A stretch of 64,000 bases of DNA from Rhizobium rosettiformans (GTDB lineage Bacteria; Pseudomonadota; Alphaproteobacteria; Rhizobiales; Rhizobiaceae). The stretch is from NCBI RefSeq assembly GCF_016806065.1, contig NZ_CP032405.1, forward strand, positions 1,330,001 through 1,394,000. The letters are read 5' to 3'. Position 1 is the first letter of the stretch. Every line of letters starts with the position of its first letter. The position numbers and the translations under genes were made by a program. Shown in pieces: positions 1 through 10,682 of the stretch. The notes below the pieces were generated by a model. That model was not told the origin of the DNA. It did not search any database and saw nothing but the letters and a program-made list of their open reading frames with translations.

Positions 1-1000
<1,000 letters not shown>

Positions 1001-1240
1001 ATTGCTTATGTTCATCAGTGCTGCTCAGCAGCACCGATGATGCTTCTCTTTTGTCCTGACGCGCTTAAGCGCTCCGGACAGGCCGCGCCAAACCGGTATT
1101 TTGCCTTCGGCAAAAACCTGGGCGCGACGGCCTATCGGCCTGTATGGGAGCTTCCCTGCAGACGAAGGCAGAGAAAACTGACGTGTTCAAAATAAAACAG
1201 GCGAATGCCTGCCAGCTTCTCAACAACATTGCCCTTAGCC

Positions 1241-1358
1241 GACCTGGTGGTCATGGCGGGGTGGCTGCACCCGTTCCCATTCCGAACACGGCCGTGAAAC
1301 GCCCCAGCGCCAATGGTACTTCGTCTCAAGACGCGGGAGAGTAGGTCGCTGCCAGGTC
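1241..1358 (+). rRNA. 5S rRNA
   Basis: 118 nt, starting GACCTGG and ending CCAGGTC, which pair as the closing stem. The internal CCCGTTCCCATTCCGAACAC stretch is the conserved 5S loop region. It lies about 240 nt after the 23S gene, as in alphaproteobacterial rRNA operons. Confidence 0.96.
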
Positions 1359-1436
1359 TGCTAAAGGCAATGTTGTCAGCTAAAAACGCTGAAAAACAAT
1401 CTTCTCGACACAGCATCGGCCCAAGCCGAAATCTTA

Positions 1437-1462
1437 GGGCCGCAGAAAGCGGCCCTTTCTGC
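1437..1462 (+). terminator. Rho-independent terminator after 5S
   Basis: A perfect 7-bp stem GGGCCGC/GCGGCCC with loop AGAAA is followed by TTTCT. It lies between the 5S gene and tRNA-fMet, so it may end or attenuate the rRNA transcript before the tRNA. Confidence 0.7.
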
Positions 1463-1502
1463 TTGATAAATAATCTCAAGCGCAACAAAGTTGCGCTCTT
1501 GG

Positions 1503-3386
<1,884 letters not shown>

Positions 3387-3498
3387 TGGGTGCTCATTCA
3401 TAAACGGATTGCGCGTGAGAGACATGCTTAGCTTGGCCGGGACAGCTTGGGAGCCCCGGCCAGAGCCAGGTCGTCATGACCTGGCGCTTCGCGTGTGC

Positions 3499-3990
3499 TT
3501 ACGGGTGGGGGACCGGCTTCGTCAGGTGGTGCGCGGCCGAGTAGACCTGGCGCTGGACAGCGGATACGAATTCCAGCAACAGCACACGGGCCGCTTCACG
3601 ATCGATCTCGGCCAGGCGCTTGTTCATCGACAACAGGTCGCCAATGCGCATGCATCCGACGATGTGCGCAAGGGTCAGGGCCTCTACCGAGCGCTCACCG
3701 ATACGGCGCTCGCAGATCTCGAACTGAACATACGTTCCTGGGCCGCCAAGCTCCTTGCGCCGTGGCGGCTTGGGCGATGCCGTGAAACCTTGATCGGTCA
3801 CGGTCACCCAGATCGGCCTCCGGAATACGTGGTAACCGTCCCGCACAACGCCGGGTGTTTGTTCGATCAACTCGAGCAAACGGTCTACCGCAGGCTCGTG
3901 TTGCCGTTGGTATTCCTCGATCCGCCGGCCATCATCCTCGGAGTGGATGAAGGTGAACGTCCCGCTTGGTGATTGGGGTGCATGCAGCAT
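3499..3990 (-). CDS. Hypothetical protein, 163 aa, next to integrase
   Basis: I do not recognise this protein. The start at MLHAPQ is chosen because AAAGGAG lies 6 nt upstream; the frame is open further up but without a better site. It is soluble with no membrane segment or signal. The middle (ELGGPGTYVQFEICERRIG) and the helical C-terminus (MNKRLAEIDREAARVLLLEF) look like a folded protein rather than a shadow. It is co-oriented with the serine recombinase about 110 bp upstream of it, so an element-borne accessory role is possible but unproven. Confidence 0.7.
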   Translation of the reverse strand: MLHAPQSPSGTFTFIHSEDDGRRIEEYQRQHEPAVDRLLELIEQTPGVVRDGYHVFRRPIWVTVTDQGFTASPKPPRRKELGGPGTYVQFEICERRIGERSVEALTLAHIVGCMRIGDLLSMNKRLAEIDREAARVLLLEFVSAVQRQVYSAAHHLTKPVPHP

Positions 3991-4159
3991 AGTGGCTCCT
4001 TTCGTGCACAGATCTTCGCCGTCGTATTCGACGGTGATCTGCGCCGAGAGCCTTCTCGGGCATGCGGCCGGTGCAGACCCCGAACACGGGCGTGGTCTGG
4101 CACTCTGGGTCTCCTGACGGCGGCATAACGGCGCCGGTGACATGGCCGTAATCGAACAT
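3932..4159 (-). CDS. Small ORF with strong RBS, possibly frameshifted
   Basis: 75 aa starting MFDYGHVTGAVMPP after an excellent AAAGGAGG site. It overlaps the start of the 163-aa gene in another frame. The C-terminal part is arginine-rich and low quality, while the sequence just before the 163-aa start (ITVEYDGEDLCTKGAT) reads like real protein in the other frame. A frameshift within about 4060-4100 may therefore have joined or split two short ORFs. Function unknown. Confidence 0.35.
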   Translation of the reverse strand: MFDYGHVTGAVMPPSGDPECQTTPVFGVCTGRMPEKALGADHRRIRRRRSVHERSHYAACTPITKRDVHLHPLRG

Positions 4160-4448
4160 GGGCGCCTCCTTTCCGTTCCTTGGACTGGCCTGGGTTGAAC
4201 ACTGCTGCCAGCCAGAGAACACAGGAGCTGCGATCACGCAAGTACCTGTAATTGTTGGTTAGATGGCTGCAGCTTGAGCAAAATCCGGTCGATTCTCAAA
4301 ATGGGACAGCGCCTTTGCCTGAGAAGTTTGAGCACTTTACCGGCAGCTTATACTTGTTAACCACTTGGCAACCGCTGACTTAGATGGAGCAGTGTTGCCT
4401 GCGCGCAACAATCCCACGGTCGCCGACATAGGCCGAGACCCTCTAGAA

Positions 4449-4521
4449 ATCCGATTCAGAATCAAACGCCGTTTTGTGAAGTAACGGGGGGAATGTGTCA
4501 GATCTTGCAAACGCGGTTTGT
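4449..4521. repeat. Intergenic repeat R1 (inverted copy plus extra half-palindrome)
   Basis: ATCCGATTCAGAAT followed directly by CAAACGCCGTTTTG is the reverse complement of the two conserved blocks of R2 and R3 (CAAACGGCGTTTG and TTCTGAATCGGAT). A related palindrome GCAAACGCGGTTTGT follows at 4507-4521. Flanks the 4583-4918 gene. Confidence 0.6.
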
Positions 4522-4551
4522 GACAGGCGATGCGCGATAGCGCATCTGTCA
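4521..4551. repeat. Strong hairpin downstream of the 111-aa gene
   Basis: TGACAGGCGATGCGC and GCGCATCTGTCA form 12-bp arms with a 3-nt bulge around a GATA loop. There is no T-run on the minus side, so it is not a classic terminator. It could be a protein-binding or processing site. Confidence 0.55.
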
Positions 4552-4582
4552 GATACCGATCAGGGGCAGGCGAGAAACCTGA

Positions 4583-4918
4583 TCAACCCTCAGGCTCGTC
4601 ACCGTCTGCCTCGCCCAGGTGAACCTTCCGACGAAAAGGCCACTCGCCCGTGCGGTACTTGGCGGCAAGCTCATCGAACACGGCATCCGATGCTCGCTCA
4701 TCGAAGCCTTGGCGAACCAGAAGGGCAACAACGCGATCCTGCAGCTCGTCGAGTTCCGCTTCCGCCCGACGGTCCGCCATCGCAGAAATGATCATGAAGA
4801 GGGCGGTGCGGGCAACATCGTCGCGGTTTGGCCGCCTTGCCTTCCGGTCGGCATCGCGCAGTCGCTGCTGGCGTTCCCGCTGTTCGCGATTGCGGATCTC
4901 CTCCGATTTGCGTGCCAT
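4583..4918 (-). CDS. Hypothetical protein, 111 aa, charged N-terminus
   Basis: I do not recognise it. It starts MARKSEEIRNREQRERQQRL after a GAGAGGAC site. Residues 1-35 are strongly basic/acidic helix and could be coiled coil or bind nucleic acid. Residues about 36-70 (TALFMIISAMADRRAEAELDE) form a helical middle, and the tail is acidic. It stands alone between copies of the repeated intergenic motif; IS91 copy 1 lies just upstream of it at 5035. Confidence 0.7.
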   Translation of the reverse strand: MARKSEEIRNREQRERQQRLRDADRKARRPNRDDVARTALFMIISAMADRRAEAELDELQDRVVALLVRQGFDERASDAVFDELAAKYRTGEWPFRRKVHLGEADGDEPEG

Positions 4919-5047
4919 GAAGTCCTCTCACTCTGACAGGTCGACTGCATGCCAGACCGGCATGAGCGCAGCAACCGCGCTCGCGGCTGAATCGAAAATC
5001 CCGGTTTATGAATCGGAAATCTTCAACTCTGAATCTGGAGGGTTCTG

Positions 5048-5092
5048 TGAGGTCCGGCCGCTGAGCGTGCGGCATTCACTGACCGGACCTCA
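5048..5092. repeat. Hairpin at the ori-side end of IS91 copy 1
   Basis: TGAGGTCCGG (5048-5057) and CCGGACCTCA (5083-5092) are perfect inverted arms. A smaller hairpin CCGC/GCGG sits inside the loop. A hairpin near the end lying 3' of the transposase gene is typical of IS91 origin ends. The same structure occurs in the other two copies. Confidence 0.7.
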
Positions 5093-5384
5093 TTGAAGCC
5101 GGATTGAACGAAGGCGCGGGTTGTTTTGCGCTATGGGGATTTCGCCGCTGCGGTCGATGGCGTCTGGTGGGGTCGTGCCTCAAAGAACCGCGTTGATTGA
5201 TGAGGCAGGAGAACCAAAGCGGCATACAGGATGTTTTGGGGTGCCCTGTCGGCGGGTTGAGATGGCTCTGACACCAGGCGCCGGTTCTTTTTATGTGCCA
5301 CCGGCGTAATCGGCCAAAGCGTGGCTCCCGCGGCCGCTTGACATGCCGACGCTGATCGCTGGACTGATCGAATTCCGGGCATAG

Positions 5385-6560
5385 TCATGAACTGTCGTCC
5401 CATGCTGGTCGGCAGACAGGCTGGAGTGGGGTCCACGCGCCTATGATTGTCATGGCTCCACCGCAACAGGGGCATCGGTGTGCCACAGGTGTTGGCCCTG
5501 CCTCCGGTTCTTCGACCTGCTGTTCTGGCGGCGGGACGTTGAGCAGCCTTCGGCACAGGTCCAGCTTCACTTGCCGATGACCATTGGCAAGCAGACCGTA
5601 ATGTCGAATGCGATGGAAGCCGTCCGGCACGGTGTGCAGCAGGAAACGACGGATGAACTCGTGCGCATCGAGTGTCATCAGCTTCTGGACGCCGCCGGTT
5701 CGGTAATCCTTCCATCGAAAGGTGACGCGGTCACCGTCCATGCTGACGAGGCGGGAATTGGAGATGGCGATGCGATGGGTGTAGCGACCTAGATAGGCCA
5801 GCACCTGTCCGGGTCCTGCAAATGGTGGTTTTGCATAGACGACCCATTCGATACGGCGGGCCGCTTTAAGGGTTCGATTGAAGGCAGCCGGATCAGCCAG
5901 GCCGGCAATGTCGCCGAAGAACTGAAGCTGGCCGAGCTCGAAGGCCTGCTTCAAGTGTTCGAGAAACAGCCGCCGGAACAGGCGGGACAAAACGCGCACG
6001 GGCATGAAGAAGTTTGGCCTGAAAGCAACCCATCTGGATCGCTCGACAGACAATCCGCCGCCCGGCACGATGCAATGGACATGCGGGTGATACTGCAGGT
6101 TCTGGCCCCAGGAGTGCAGCACCGCGATGAAGCCAATCTCGGCACCGAGATGTCTAGGATCGGCCGCAAGCCTGCGCAGCGTCTCGGCGACGGCGCGAAA
6201 CAGGATGGCATAGACCGCCTCCTTGTTCTGGAAGGCGATTGCCGCAATCGCTTGCGGCACGGTGAACACGACGTGGAAGTAGCCGATCGGTAGCAGGTCT
6301 GCCTGCCGCGCTGCAAGCCAGTCGCGGCTTGCCTGTCCCTGGCATTTTGGGCAATGCCGGTTGCGGCACGAATTGTAGGCGATGCGGAGCGTGTCACAAT
6401 CCTGGCACTGCTGGACATGGCCGCCGAGGCGCGCGGTCCGGCACATCTCGATGGCGCTCATGACCCGACGTTCGACACGCCCGAGATGAGCGTCGTGTGT
6501 TAGACGATATCGTTCCCCGTGGCGGCGAAAGATGTCCGCCACCTCCAGTCCCGCCACCAT
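5385..6560 (-). CDS. IS91-family Y2 rolling-circle transposase
   Basis: 391 aa. An N-terminal zinc-binding region has Cys at about 52, 55, 65, 70 and 73 (QCQDC, CRNRHCPKC). The HUH metal motif is HPHVHC (His160 and His162). The two catalytic tyrosines are in YLGRY (about 256 and 260). The enzyme nicks and transfers single-stranded ends in rolling-circle transposition. The gene lies 12 bp downstream of the recombinase gene. Intact and identical in predicted protein to copies 2 and 3. Confidence 0.93.
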   Translation of the reverse strand: MVAGLEVADIFRRHGERYRLTHDAHLGRVERRVMSAIEMCRTARLGGHVQQCQDCDTLRIAYNSCRNRHCPKCQGQASRDWLAARQADLLPIGYFHVVFTVPQAIAAIAFQNKEAVYAILFRAVAETLRRLAADPRHLGAEIGFIAVLHSWGQNLQYHPHVHCIVPGGGLSVERSRWVAFRPNFFMPVRVLSRLFRRLFLEHLKQAFELGQLQFFGDIAGLADPAAFNRTLKAARRIEWVVYAKPPFAGPGQVLAYLGRYTHRIAISNSRLVSMDGDRVTFRWKDYRTGGVQKLMTLDAHEFIRRFLLHTVPDGFHRIRHYGLLANGHRQVKLDLCRRLLNVPPPEQQVEEPEAGPTPVAHRCPCCGGAMTIIGAWTPLQPVCRPAWDDSS

Positions 6561-6572
6561 GGCGAGACGTCC

Positions 6573-7433
6573 TCAGCCCGGCGGCACCACCTCCAGCGTC
6601 AGGCGGTCGAGGGGGCTGGTCGTGCTGCGGATCAGCCGATTGGAAACCTTCGTGTAGCGGGCCGTGGTGGACAGATTGTTGTGGCCGAGGAGAACCTGGA
6701 TGATCCGAATATCGGTTCCGCTTTCCAGAAGATGGGTGGCAAAGCTGTGACGAAGTGTATGCACCGTCACCCGTTTGTCGATGCCAGCGGCAGTCCGCGC
6801 CGAACGGCAGGCCGAGTGCAAGACTTGGACACTGATCGGCATAGTCTCGTCCCTGCCCGGAAACAGCCAGAACTGCGGTCGTGCTAGTTTCCAATAAGCG
6901 CGAAGGATGCCCAGTAACTGTGCCGAGAGCATCACGGTTCGGTCCTTGCCGCCCTTGCCATGCTCGACGCTGATGACACCTCGTTCACTGTCGATGTTGC
7001 CGACTTTAAGACTGACAGTCTCTGAGGCGCGCAGCCCTGCCGCATAAGCCGTCGTCAGTGCTGCTCTTGTCTTCAGGCTTGGTATCGCTTCGAGAAAGCG
7101 CACGATCTCGTCGCCATTCAATATCGTCGGCAGCTTGGATGGCGTACGGGGATAGGCGATGCGCTCCGGTATATCATCATGCCCAAGGGTGACGCCAAAG
7201 AAGAACCGCAGCGCACAGACCGTCTGGTTCAAGGCCGGCCATGACAGGCCCGTCGACACCAGATGCACCTGAAAGGCGCGCACGTCTTCCAGTCCAAGTC
7301 GGTCTGGCGATCGCCCGAAATAGCGCGAGAACTTCGTCACCGCATGCAAATAGGATCGCTGCGTCGCCGGCGACAGGTTGCGGATTGTCATGTCCTCGAT
7401 CATCCGCCGGCGTAGAGGGCTCATCTTACTCAT
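6573..7433 (-). CDS. Tyrosine recombinase of the IS91-family element
   Basis: 286 aa from MSKMSPLRRR, preceded by GGGAGA; an upstream in-frame Met at 7478 lacks an RBS. The N-terminal SAM-like core-binding domain contains SPATQRSYLHAVTKF. The catalytic domain has Arg in AAGLRASE, HTLRHSFATHLL for His-x-x-Arg, LLGHNNLSTTARYTKV for the second His and the nucleophile Tyr. This gene accompanies the Y2 transposase in a subgroup of IS91 elements. Its role in transposition is not clear; resolution of circular forms is possible. Confidence 0.92.
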   Translation of the reverse strand: MSKMSPLRRRMIEDMTIRNLSPATQRSYLHAVTKFSRYFGRSPDRLGLEDVRAFQVHLVSTGLSWPALNQTVCALRFFFGVTLGHDDIPERIAYPRTPSKLPTILNGDEIVRFLEAIPSLKTRAALTTAYAAGLRASETVSLKVGNIDSERGVISVEHGKGGKDRTVMLSAQLLGILRAYWKLARPQFWLFPGRDETMPISVQVLHSACRSARTAAGIDKRVTVHTLRHSFATHLLESGTDIRIIQVLLGHNNLSTTARYTKVSNRLIRSTTSPLDRLTLEVVPPG

Positions 7434-7601
7434 GATAATCTCCCGTTCAAAGGTTGGCCAAAACAGCCAATCCTTCAAACCAGAGACACGCCATGCAAAT
7501 CAGACGCCCCAACTGCCGCGAAAGCGGCTTCGTTCAATCAGGAATGCGCAACTTGAGACAGGTTGCAGGTAAATTGCGGCAGGTCGAGATGACTTCAACG
7601 G

Positions 7602-7691
7602 CGCAAACGGCGTTTGCACAAACGTGCTTCCACAGTTCTGAATCGGATATCCAGAGTTCGGAATCGTTGATTCGCAATTTGTCTCGATGTG
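7602..7691. repeat. Intergenic repeat R2
   Basis: About 90 bp closely matching R3 at 8767-8855 in the same orientation. It starts with the perfect palindrome GCAAACG-G-CGTTTGC (7603-7617), then GTTCTGAATCGGAT, then TCCAGAG and CGCAATTTGTCT. R2 and R3 bracket the gene at 7764-8582. Confidence 0.75.
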
Positions 7692-7763
7692 AGATGGCGG
7701 CAGGATGATTTGCGTGCACATTGAGTCAGCTTGCGCGCTGATGCGCCACCGGCGCGATCAAGC

Positions 7764-8582
7764 CTACGCTTCAGGCCCAAGAAGCTGCTGCATCATCGTG
7801 CGCACCCTGATGAGGTCTGGCAGAGAGCTCTCACCAAGGTCAGAGAGCTCTCCGAGACCATCAAGAAGGTGGTTCCACGGAGACGCTTGGGGCGGCCATG
7901 CTGGAAAGATGTGAGTAGGGCTCGCGACGACTGGATGCGGCAGAAGGATCAGGTTGCCGATCATCGTCTCCAGGTGCTCGCGGCCGATGTGCAATTGGCT
8001 CTGGATGGCCTCGGACTCTTCGTGATTGAAGCCTACCTCTTCGAGGCAGTTGATCAACTGAATGATGCGGCTGACCATCTCCCGGAAGATGCGGAAACCG
8101 CTGCGTGTCTTCATCACGGCAAGTTCCTCCATGCTCGTCATATCGAAACGGAGCAGGGCATGATGCGGCGCTTGATAGGCGCGTAGTTCATCGGAGGGGT
8201 CCATCAGGATCTGCAGGTCGGCCAAAGAAATCCCTGGGTAGGTTTGGAGCGCCTGCACGCCGCGGTCAACGTCCTGCTCCTCACCCACTGCGAGAGCGCC
8301 GACCATGTCGGCAGATACGCCCATGCGCTCAAGGCTCGTGCGGTGGGGACCAAGCACTGAACCGGCGTACAAAGCCCGCTCTATAACGGCCCCCTCGATA
8401 CCGGTTCGTTCTGCGATGGACGACAGCACCTCTGATGTTGGTATCTCGTCAAAAACCTCCGAAAGCGTAACCCCGATGTCGATGAGCGCCAGCGGAGCGG
8501 TTTGGTCGATCGTCTCGATGGTTCTGAGCGCGGACTCCAAGGCCTCAGCCCGGTCGGCGGCAACACGGCTTTTTTTACTCAT
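7764..8582 (-). CDS. Hypothetical protein, 272 aa, bracketed by R2/R3 repeats
   Basis: I do not recognise it. It starts MSKKSRVAADRAEALESAL after GGAG (good spacing). The protein is mostly helical with no membrane segment. Residues about 55-100 (SSIAERTGIEGAVIERALYAG) could be a helix-turn-helix-like fold. Residues 108-130 (DRGVQALQTYPGISLADLQI) are hydrophobic-patterned. The C-terminal third includes NHEESEAIQSQLHIGREHLE. Single gene with no operon partner; near-identical intergenic repeats lie on both sides. Confidence 0.7.
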   Translation of the reverse strand: MSKKSRVAADRAEALESALRTIETIDQTAPLALIDIGVTLSEVFDEIPTSEVLSSIAERTGIEGAVIERALYAGSVLGPHRTSLERMGVSADMVGALAVGEEQDVDRGVQALQTYPGISLADLQILMDPSDELRAYQAPHHALLRFDMTSMEELAVMKTRSGFRIFREMVSRIIQLINCLEEVGFNHEESEAIQSQLHIGREHLETMIGNLILLPHPVVASPTHIFPAWPPQASPWNHLLDGLGELSDLGESSLPDLIRVRTMMQQLLGPEA

Positions 8583-8766
8583 CGGAACTCCTGATCCCCA
8601 AGCGGAACGAATGCGTCAATCATCACGGGTATCGGCGAGAGTTTAAGCGCTGATGAATGCTGGGAGCGACCGGAGGCCAATGCTGTTGGTGTCCACAGTT
8701 CGATCACTTCGACACGTCTGGCTGAACTGGTCAGCGAGGCAAGGCACGCTGCGATGCCCGCGTCAG

Positions 8767-8855
8767 TGCAAACGGCGTTTGCCGAAACGCCATTCCAGCG
8801 TTCTGAATCGGATGTCCAGAGGTCGAATCGCTGATGCGCAATTTGTCTTGACGTG
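8767..8855. repeat. Intergenic repeat R3
   Basis: Direct copy of R2 with the same palindrome GCAAACG-G-CGTTTGC (8768-8782), GTTCTGAATCGGAT, TCCAGAG and GCGCAATTTGTCT. It sits upstream of the 272-aa gene start. Confidence 0.75.
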
Positions 8856-8899
8856 CGTGCAGGTTGAGCAGACGCGCGATGACTTGTGAGGGTGGACAT

Positions 8900-9311
8900 G
8901 AGCCGTCCCAGCCGTCGCCGCGACCCTCGGCGGCTTTACCTTTGGCGATCGTAAAAATACTTCGAATCGCCTCTGCGTCAAAAAAAAGTGCACTCTGCGT
9001 GCCCACGAGAGTTAGGCGGAGCGCACAATTTGAATGTCTCCTAACCGAACTGTATCCGGATCTATTGATATCGATGATATTAATTATAGACATTTAAACA
9101 TCATTTGTCACATCGGTAGATTAGAGTGGTTAACAAGCCTTTATAATTTTGGTGTCTATACTGATTTTGTGGGTGAAAATGAGCAGAGTTGCTTTGCCTA
9201 GCGTTTGAGTGATTTAGGGAACAATTTGCAATTTTCGTAAATCCGGGCGGTAATAGCTTTATCCGATGCCTTCGTGTGTCGGATGATTGTAACGCGTAAC
9301 TGGAGTACCAG
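8900..9311. promoter_or_regulatory. AT-rich regulatory region before the DUF3102-like gene
   Basis: No gene is supported. From about 9000 the base composition becomes clearly AT-rich compared with both sides (for example ATATCGATGATATTAATTAT near 9068). Shortly before the gene start lies an inverted repeat ATCCGA (9261-9266) / TCGGAT (9279-9284). This fits a promoter/operator, and an origin-type function is conceivable. Confidence 0.45.
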
Positions 9312-10373
9312 ATGAACACCAAGACCAAGACCAAGCCCAAGGCCCCCACCACCCCCGCCCACACATATGAAAAGCTGAAGATCGATCCAGCGCTTCAGGG
9401 CCTTCTCGAGAACAAGGCCGAGCGCATCTTCGAGCTCGGACGCCGCTCGACGGAGCAGACCTTCCTGATCGGCGACATCCTCAATGAAGCCGCTGATGTG
9501 CTGGAGGGCCCAACGTTCGCGAAATGGGTGAGCAGCCGTTGCGGGATCGCTGCGCGCACGGCGACCGGCTTCATTGCCGTCTCGCGGAACCTTGAGGCGT
9601 TCCGCGACGAGATGATCGATCTTAACGTCAGTTCGACCGTCCTGTTCACGATTGCCCATGCGGAGCCGGACAAAATCCGCGATGTTCTGAAGCATGCCGA
9701 GGAGCACGGTCAGGTCCGGGTCTCGGATGCCAAGGCCATCCTGTCTGATGGCCAGGAGAAACCCCGCGTCAATCCTTATGACATCGGCGGCGTGAGCGGA
9801 CTTCAGGCGCTGATCGCCCTTAAATCCCGCGAGGGACAGAAGATCTTCCTTGCTCGGCTTCAGGCAATCGTCGGGGTCATGGATGCGGCTTTGAAGGGCA
9901 AGCGGCTCTATAAGGAAAAACTGCAGGAAGTGCTTATGCTGTCGGCAGGCACCGCTCGAAGCGAACTTCGCAATCTGGCGCAGTTCGTCGGTTCGTCTGA
10001 GGCGAGGAGCGAGCACCAGAACCTTGTGATGTTCCCGAATGGAAGCCAGTGGGCGCGGGTCGAGGCCGTGCTAACGCGACTGTCCGACAAGGATCGTTGG
10101 CCGAAAATGGTAGACCTGCGCAAGTGGCTCGAGGGCGAAGCCGTGCCGGTCCTGTCCTGGGCGATCTCGAAGGATCGGAAAGCGAAGCTGACCGGCCCAG
10201 AATTGAAGGACGCTGTCGAAGGTAACGATGACCTTGAAAGCCGTCAGATGCTCGAAGCGGTTCCGTCGCTCGACACGTCTGAACTGACCGAGGTCGGGGA
10301 CGAGTTTGAGGACGAGGCCGAGGTTGAAGACGAAAACCTCGACGAGGTGACCTCGCCAGTGATGGCGGTGTGA
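9312..10373 (+). CDS. DUF3102-like protein, 353 aa
   Basis: Starts MNTKTKTKPKAP, with a GGAG about 10 nt upstream. The N-terminal half (ELGRRSTEQTFLIGDILNEA ... GIAARTATGFIAVSRNLEAF) resembles DUF3102 proteins found on plasmids and islands, which look like DNA-binding or partition-type accessory proteins. The middle has RVSDAKAILSDGQ. The C-terminus is very acidic (DEFEDEAEVEDENLDE). Monocistronic, with its own terminator at 10428. Exact function unknown; family call from memory only. Confidence 0.6.
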   Translation: MNTKTKTKPKAPTTPAHTYEKLKIDPALQGLLENKAERIFELGRRSTEQTFLIGDILNEAADVLEGPTFAKWVSSRCGIAARTATGFIAVSRNLEAFRDEMIDLNVSSTVLFTIAHAEPDKIRDVLKHAEEHGQVRVSDAKAILSDGQEKPRVNPYDIGGVSGLQALIALKSREGQKIFLARLQAIVGVMDAALKGKRLYKEKLQEVLMLSAGTARSELRNLAQFVGSSEARSEHQNLVMFPNGSQWARVEAVLTRLSDKDRWPKMVDLRKWLEGEAVPVLSWAISKDRKAKLTGPELKDAVEGNDDLESRQMLEAVPSLDTSELTEVGDEFEDEAEVEDENLDEVTSPVMAV

Positions 10374-10427
10374 CCGGCGTCGAGATCGGGAAGGCGGCAA
10401 CATTGCCGTCCCCCAAAACCTTCACTG

Positions 10428-10452
10428 GGGCCGCTTGTCGGCCCTTTTTTTG
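10428..10452 (+). terminator. Rho-independent terminator after the DUF3102-like gene
   Basis: Perfect stem GGGCCG/CGGCCC with loop CTTGT, followed by seven T. It separates this gene from the nuclease/AAA/M41 operon. Confidence 0.85.
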
Positions 10453-10682
10453 TTTGGGTGCCTGACCAGTTAAAACCGAACAACGCCACCGGCGTTCAGG
10501 GTCGTGAGCCCGCCGTTAACCTTGTACCGGCTTCGTTCTCATTTTGTAAGTTAGGGTCCTTGAGCCCGATCTCGGGTCCTGCCAGAGTAAGCGCGTTCCG
10601 ATCACCGGAACAAGCGGCCCAAGCCGATGCGCCAACATCGACAAGGGCCTGACCGTCAACCTTGGTTAGAAGGAATCGGGCT
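10453..10682 (+). promoter_or_regulatory. Leader region before the nuclease-like gene
   Basis: About 230 bp with no gene. It must hold the promoter of the four-gene operon, but no clear -35/-10 pair can be picked by eye. AAGGA at 10671-10675 is the likely ribosome site for the ATG at 10683. Confidence 0.4.

Larger units (their letters stand above)
4241..4582. other. Intergenic region with repeat R1 and a hairpin
   Basis: No gene is supported here. The stretch holds an inverted copy of the intergenic repeat seen at 7602 and 8767 and a strong hairpin, both listed separately. Confidence 0.6.
5035..7538 (-). mobile_element. IS91-family element, copy 1 (with tyrosine recombinase)
   Basis: A 2504-bp element, one of three copies of the same length here (others at 17243 and 23439). 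The left edge is CTGGAGGG directly after GAAT; the right edge is GTTCAAT. There is no target duplication and no long terminal inverted repeat, as expected for rolling-circle IS91 elements. It carries a Y2 HUH transposase and a tyrosine recombinase in one minus-strand operon. The end downstream of the transposase (5035 side) has a strong hairpin. Confidence 0.9.
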
